In this document: positions 40,546 to 45,120 of the stretch, piece by piece | Position numbering within the stretch: position 1 is the first letter of the stretch | Layout of the letters: every line of letters begins with the position of its first letter | Assembly (NCBI RefSeq): GCF_020880815.1 | Contig: NZ_JAJITD010000029.1 | Location: 1-45,120, forward strand | From: Paraburkholderia sejongensis | GTDB lineage: Bacteria > Pseudomonadota > Gammaproteobacteria > Burkholderiales > Burkholderiaceae | Reading direction: 5' to 3' | DNA length: 45,120 nt | The notes under the pieces: generated by a model | Databases searched by the model: none | What the model saw: only the letters and a program-made list of their open reading frames with translations | Told to the model about the DNA's origin: nothing | Position numbers and translations under genes: made by a program

Positions 40546-40936
40546 GAAAAATCCGCTCACGTCAATACATCGATACTTCTAATTATTGATGCCGCTTAAA
40601 TATCGCGGCTATTATCCTCAAATTATGCGTCGTGGATAAATTCGCTTTCTGCTTATATCTCGTAATGCAAATTGTGATTTATATGCGCAAATGCCGTTTA
40701 TAAAGATTGGAAAGCATGTAATTATCGTGCTCGCCGTCCGGCTGCCGTTTGCCCGCAGTTCCGTATTCGTAAAAGGCGGACCGGCAAGGTTTGCAAGAAT
40801 CCTTGCCGCACGAGCCGGCGTTCGCACGGGGAAGCACCAATAGCCCGCCGCTTTGGGCCGCGCATGGCGCGCGCCCCGAAGCATATGTATTCACGGGCAT
40901 AAAAAGACGTTAAATGATGAGGAAGAGGGCACGCAA
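40546..40936. other. AT-rich intergenic stretch before the DUF898 gene
   Basis: About 390 bases without a supported gene. From about 40,555 to 40,720 the sequence is markedly AT-rich for this genome (e.g. CTTCTAATTATTGATG and GTGATTTATATGCG). It probably holds the promoter of the DUF898 gene and remains of an insertion. A minus-strand frame at 40679-40900 with three cysteines is open but lacks a ribosome site. Confidence 0.55.
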
Positions 40937-42040
40937 ATGAATTCACTCGAGCCAAAACGGCCGCTGCTGATCTACGACGGCACGCTCGGCGAACTCTACG
41001 GCATCTTTTTTAAGAACCTGTTGCTGGTGATTCTGACGCTCGGCATTTACCGCTTCTGGGCGACCACCCATAACCGTCGCTATATCTGGTCGCATATGCG
41101 TTTTCAGGACGAGCGCTTCGAATACACCGGCACCGGCGGCGAGTTGTTCAAAGGTTTTCTGCTCGCGGCGGCGGTCGTAGTCGGCGCGGTAGTCGGCGCT
41201 GTGGCGCTGAGCGCCGCGGTGCGCATGCTGACGAGGAGCGTGCTGCTCGGCGCGTTGCCGGTCATCGCGCTGTATGCGCTGATCTTCGTGCTGGCGGCGG
41301 GCGGGTTTTACAGCGCGCAGCGCTATCGGCTCAGCCGCACCCAATGGGGCGGGATTTGCGGCGGCATGACCGGTTCCGCGCTCGGCTACGGCGTGCGCAC
41401 GCTGCTGTACGGGCTGCTGTGCATCGTGACGCTCGGCCAGCTGACGCCGTGGATGTCGATGCGTCTCGCGGAGCGCCGCATCAACGCGAGCAGCTTCGGC
41501 AATCTGCCGTTTCATTTCCAGGGGCGGGCGCGGGCGGTGTACGGGGTGTTCGCGGCTACCTTCGCCGGTTCGGTGGTGCTGCTCGTCGTGTTGTTCACGA
41601 TGTTTCTGAAGAGCGCGCTCGCATCGATGCATGACGGTCATCTGCCCACGCCGGACACCGCGCAGTCGGTGGCAACGCTGGCGCCGCTGTTCCTGTTTTA
41701 TGCGCTGTTTTTTATCGGCGTGATGTTGATCCGCAGTTTCTATGTCACCGCGTGGGTACGCCATGTGATGGGCAATACCACGCTCGGCTCGCAACTGTGC
41801 TTCGGCAGCCGGATCAGCGTCGGGCGTCTGCTCGCGCTGCAATTCGGCAATCTGGCGATCGTCGTGTTCACGCTCGGTTTCGGCGCGCCGATCGTGCGGC
41901 ATCGGACGCTGCGCTTTGCTGCGGATACGTTGCAGGTGTGCGGTTCGGTCGAGCCGCATATGCTGCATCAAAATACCCAGGCGGCGCCGCTCACGGGCGA
42001 GGGGATGTTGAACCTGCTCGATCACGGCGGTGCGTTCTGA
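40937..42040 (+). CDS. YjgN/DUF898-family inner-membrane protein
   Basis: A 367-residue polytopic protein of the DUF898 (YjgN) family. It has the opening YDGTLGELYGIFFKNLLLVILTLGIYRFWA, then YIWSHMRFQDERFEYTGTGGELFKGF, with a second copy-like region (RINASSFGNLPFHFQGRARAVYG), about 7 hydrophobic segments, and the late LALQFGNLAIVVFTLGFG. ATG at 40937 is preceded by GAGGAAGAGGG. Function unknown. Confidence 0.85.
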   Translation: MNSLEPKRPLLIYDGTLGELYGIFFKNLLLVILTLGIYRFWATTHNRRYIWSHMRFQDERFEYTGTGGELFKGFLLAAAVVVGAVVGAVALSAAVRMLTRSVLLGALPVIALYALIFVLAAGGFYSAQRYRLSRTQWGGICGGMTGSALGYGVRTLLYGLLCIVTLGQLTPWMSMRLAERRINASSFGNLPFHFQGRARAVYGVFAATFAGSVVLLVVLFTMFLKSALASMHDGHLPTPDTAQSVATLAPLFLFYALFFIGVMLIRSFYVTAWVRHVMGNTTLGSQLCFGSRISVGRLLALQFGNLAIVVFTLGFGAPIVRHRTLRFAADTLQVCGSVEPHMLHQNTQAAPLTGEGMLNLLDHGGAF

Positions 42041-42340
42041 CGATGACGTCGCGCCTGTGCTGCCGCGTGGCGCGTGCTGCTCCGACGGGCGCAGCGCTGC
42101 AGCGGGCGGCGGTTCGCGCGATGAGCGGCAAGTCTTGAAGCGGGTAGCGACCTGCCGGGAGCTCGCCCGGGAAATCCAATCCGCTCAATCAGTTAGCGCA
42201 GTCATGCGCAGCTTGTCCACAAGCTTGTGCCCAAAATCTGTGGACAACAGTGGAGCTCCGACAGGTATCGGGAGCGAGTCGCGCAGTCGAACGAAGCCGC
42301 GCGATGCGGCAGTTCCGCATGGGTTCTATCTTGGGTGCCT
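42041..42340. other. Intergenic region with a 9-bp inverted repeat resembling DnaA boxes
   Basis: No supported gene. TTGTCCACA (42213-42221) and TGTGGACAA (42239-42247) form a perfect inverted pair separated by 17 bases; each differs by one base from the DnaA box TTATCCACA. Confidence 0.55.
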
Positions 42341-42344
42341 GAAA

Positions 42345-42386
42345 GGAAAAACAGCGGGATTCGCCGTCGTCCGGCGTATCCCGCTG
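42345..42386 (-). terminator. rpoD terminator
   Basis: On the minus strand CAGCGGGAT (42386-42378) and ATCCCGCTG (42360-42352), with an inner CGCCG/CGGCG pairing, form a strong hairpin followed by TTTTTCC. It lies about 65 bases after the rpoD stop. Confidence 0.88.
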
Positions 42387-42450
42387 CTTGCAAGAAAAGA
42401 GGTTTGACGCGGCTTGCCGTGCAACGCGCACGGCAAGCGCATGGAGAAGC

Positions 42451-44448
<1,998 letters not shown>

Positions 44449-44698
44449 GTAATTTCCTCTAGAGGCTTCGCTATGAGACGCAAGACGCTACCGTCAGGCG
44501 TTTCGAGCAGGGCTCAGCATCACCTGATGTGACTCAACGCGGTTGTTGGGCTGTGCTCTGGGGAGCTAAAAAGATGAGCCCGCTGGAAGCGGGCCGATGG
44601 ACATGCGAAATTTTGCGCGGCTCGCATTATAGCCGACCTTGGGGGTTAACGCTCACCGGTGCACATCAATTCATCATCTCTATTGTTGTGGGCATGCC

Positions 44699-44796
44699 GG
44701 ATGCCTGCGCGGGCTACACCCTATATAGAGGTGCACTGTACGCCCACAAGGGCGCGGTGTGTTCGAACCCTCCATCTATATATAGGGGAGGCATCC
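44699..44796. repeat. 98-bp imperfect palindrome upstream of the rrn promoter
   Basis: GGATGCC (44699-44705) pairs with GGCATCC (44790-44796). Inside, CCCTATATAGAG (44719-44730) pairs, with a 2-bp bulge, with CTATATATAGGGG (44776-44788). The centre holds GCCCAC and GGGCGCG segments. It lies 37 bp before the -35 element of the rrn promoter. It may be a large regulatory stem-loop, a bend site or an inserted miniature element. Confidence 0.6.
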
Positions 44797-44833
44797 CTGC
44801 TGCGGTCCCCGAAAAGAAATTTGCAGAAGGGGC

Positions 44834-44862
44834 TTGACGGAGTGTGTTTGGATCTCCATAAT
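44834..44862 (+). promoter_or_regulatory. rRNA operon promoter
   Basis: TTGACG (44834-44839), 17 bp, CATAAT (44857-44862), followed by a GC-containing discriminator CTCGC. An AT-rich stretch GAAAAGAAATTT (44811-44822) stands at the place of an UP element. Spacing and sequence fit Burkholderia rrn promoters. Confidence 0.88.
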
Positions 44863-44869
44863 CTCGCTT

Positions 44870-45120
44870 CTTCGCTGATGACGCAGCGACGCAAAACGAA
44901 GCAGCGCCGGGTAGTTGAAGTAATGGCGCAGCGCGTTGAGCGAATCGATCTTTAAAAACTAACAGCCGATAAGTGTGGGCACTTGATGCGGAATGCAGCG
45001 GTGGTTCTTCGGAGCCACCGGATAGCAAAAGTATCAAAAGCCTCACACAGTATTAGAGGAAGGTTTGTCTGTCGAAAGACGGATTAATCATCGTCAGTAC
45101 GTTGAGTGAGCGACCGGTTT
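44870..45120 (+). ncRNA. rrn operon leader (5' external transcribed spacer)
   Basis: The sequence GATCTTTAAAAACTAAC (44947-44963), boxA-like, followed by GCCGATAAGTGTGGGC is the antitermination leader found before 16S rRNA in Burkholderia. Stem-loops CGGTGG/CCACCG (about 44999-45020) and GTCGAAAGAC (45071-45080) follow. The 16S gene itself begins beyond the window. Confidence 0.88.

Noticed and set aside
40679..40900. 73-residue minus-strand frame with three cysteines (CGKDSCKPC)
   Set aside because: Looked like a small bacteriocin or zinc-binding peptide, but there is no ribosome site, no leader-like start and overlapping frames are also open.
42213..42247. Possible replication origin
   Set aside because: Only two imperfect DnaA-like boxes, no AT-rich unwinding region, no parAB, repA or dnaA gene nearby.
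44755..44775. GTTCGAACCC resembling a tRNA T-loop
   Set aside because: The flanking bases do not form the T stem and no acceptor, D or anticodon arm could be placed.

Overview
The window looks like a 45-kb piece of a Burkholderia/Paraburkholderia-type betaproteobacterial chromosome. The evidence is the 3' end of a Burkholderia-like 5S rRNA at the left edge, a Burkholderia-like rrn promoter and leader at the right edge, uniformly high GC with dense coding, a phasin, and typical LysR/Liv/CoA-ester gene content. Both rRNA pieces point the same way, so the segment lies between two tandemly oriented rRNA operons.

Layout. (1) 0-4.4 kb: end of 5S rRNA and its terminator, a CorA/ZntB-type metal transporter, then the divergent nitric-oxide defence pair hmp (flavohaemoglobin) and norR. 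(2) 4.6-25.9 kb: a large CoA-thioester catabolic cluster. It starts with an AMP-forming acyl-CoA ligase, a Liv-type ABC importer (two paralogous binding proteins, LivH, LivM, LivG, LivF) with an acyl-CoA dehydrogenase gene between the binding-protein genes, and a LysR regulator on the opposite strand. It continues with a tight operon: MFE-2-like SDR dehydrogenase, PaaK-like protein with a degraded ATP-binding loop, lipoate-ligase-like protein, PaaG-like enoyl-CoA isomerase/hydratase, hydratase-2 (MaoC), and a citrate-synthase-fold (citryl-CoA lyase-like) protein. It ends with a set resembling the Pseudomonas itaconate cluster: HTD2/MaoC hydratase, acyl-CoA dehydrogenase, class III CoA-transferase, MmgE/PrpD, CitE-like lyase. 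There is no thiolase; carbon-carbon cleavage is apparently left to the two lyases. (3) 26-34.5 kb: accessory region with a hypothetical protein, a phasin, a SnoaL-like protein, a lower-GC island with a CelD/BcsL-type acyltransferase, a DHFR-like reductase, a DUF1269 membrane protein, a Kef-type antiporter, and a LysR/SDR divergent pair. (4) 34.7-40.3 kb: MFS transporter, a LysR that is a close paralogue of the one in the catabolic cluster, an ALDH7-type dehydrogenase (AmaB-like) and a DAO-family flavoprotein, probably pipecolate/lysine catabolism. (5) 40.3-45.1 kb: a decayed DUF2135 gene, a YjgN/DUF898 membrane protein, an rpoD gene on the minus strand, then an imperfect palindrome and the promoter and leader of the next rrn operon.

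Working together, the 4.6-25.9 kb genes would import a carboxylic acid, activate it with CoA, oxidise it through an R-specific (MFE-2 type) beta-oxidation branch and finish through an itaconate/citramalyl-CoA type branch to acetyl-CoA and pyruvate- or oxaloacetate-like products. The substrate cannot be read from sequence. The least explained part is the translationally coupled PaaK-like/lipoate-ligase-like pair inside this operon. All assignments rest on motif recognition by eye; no database search or alignment was run.
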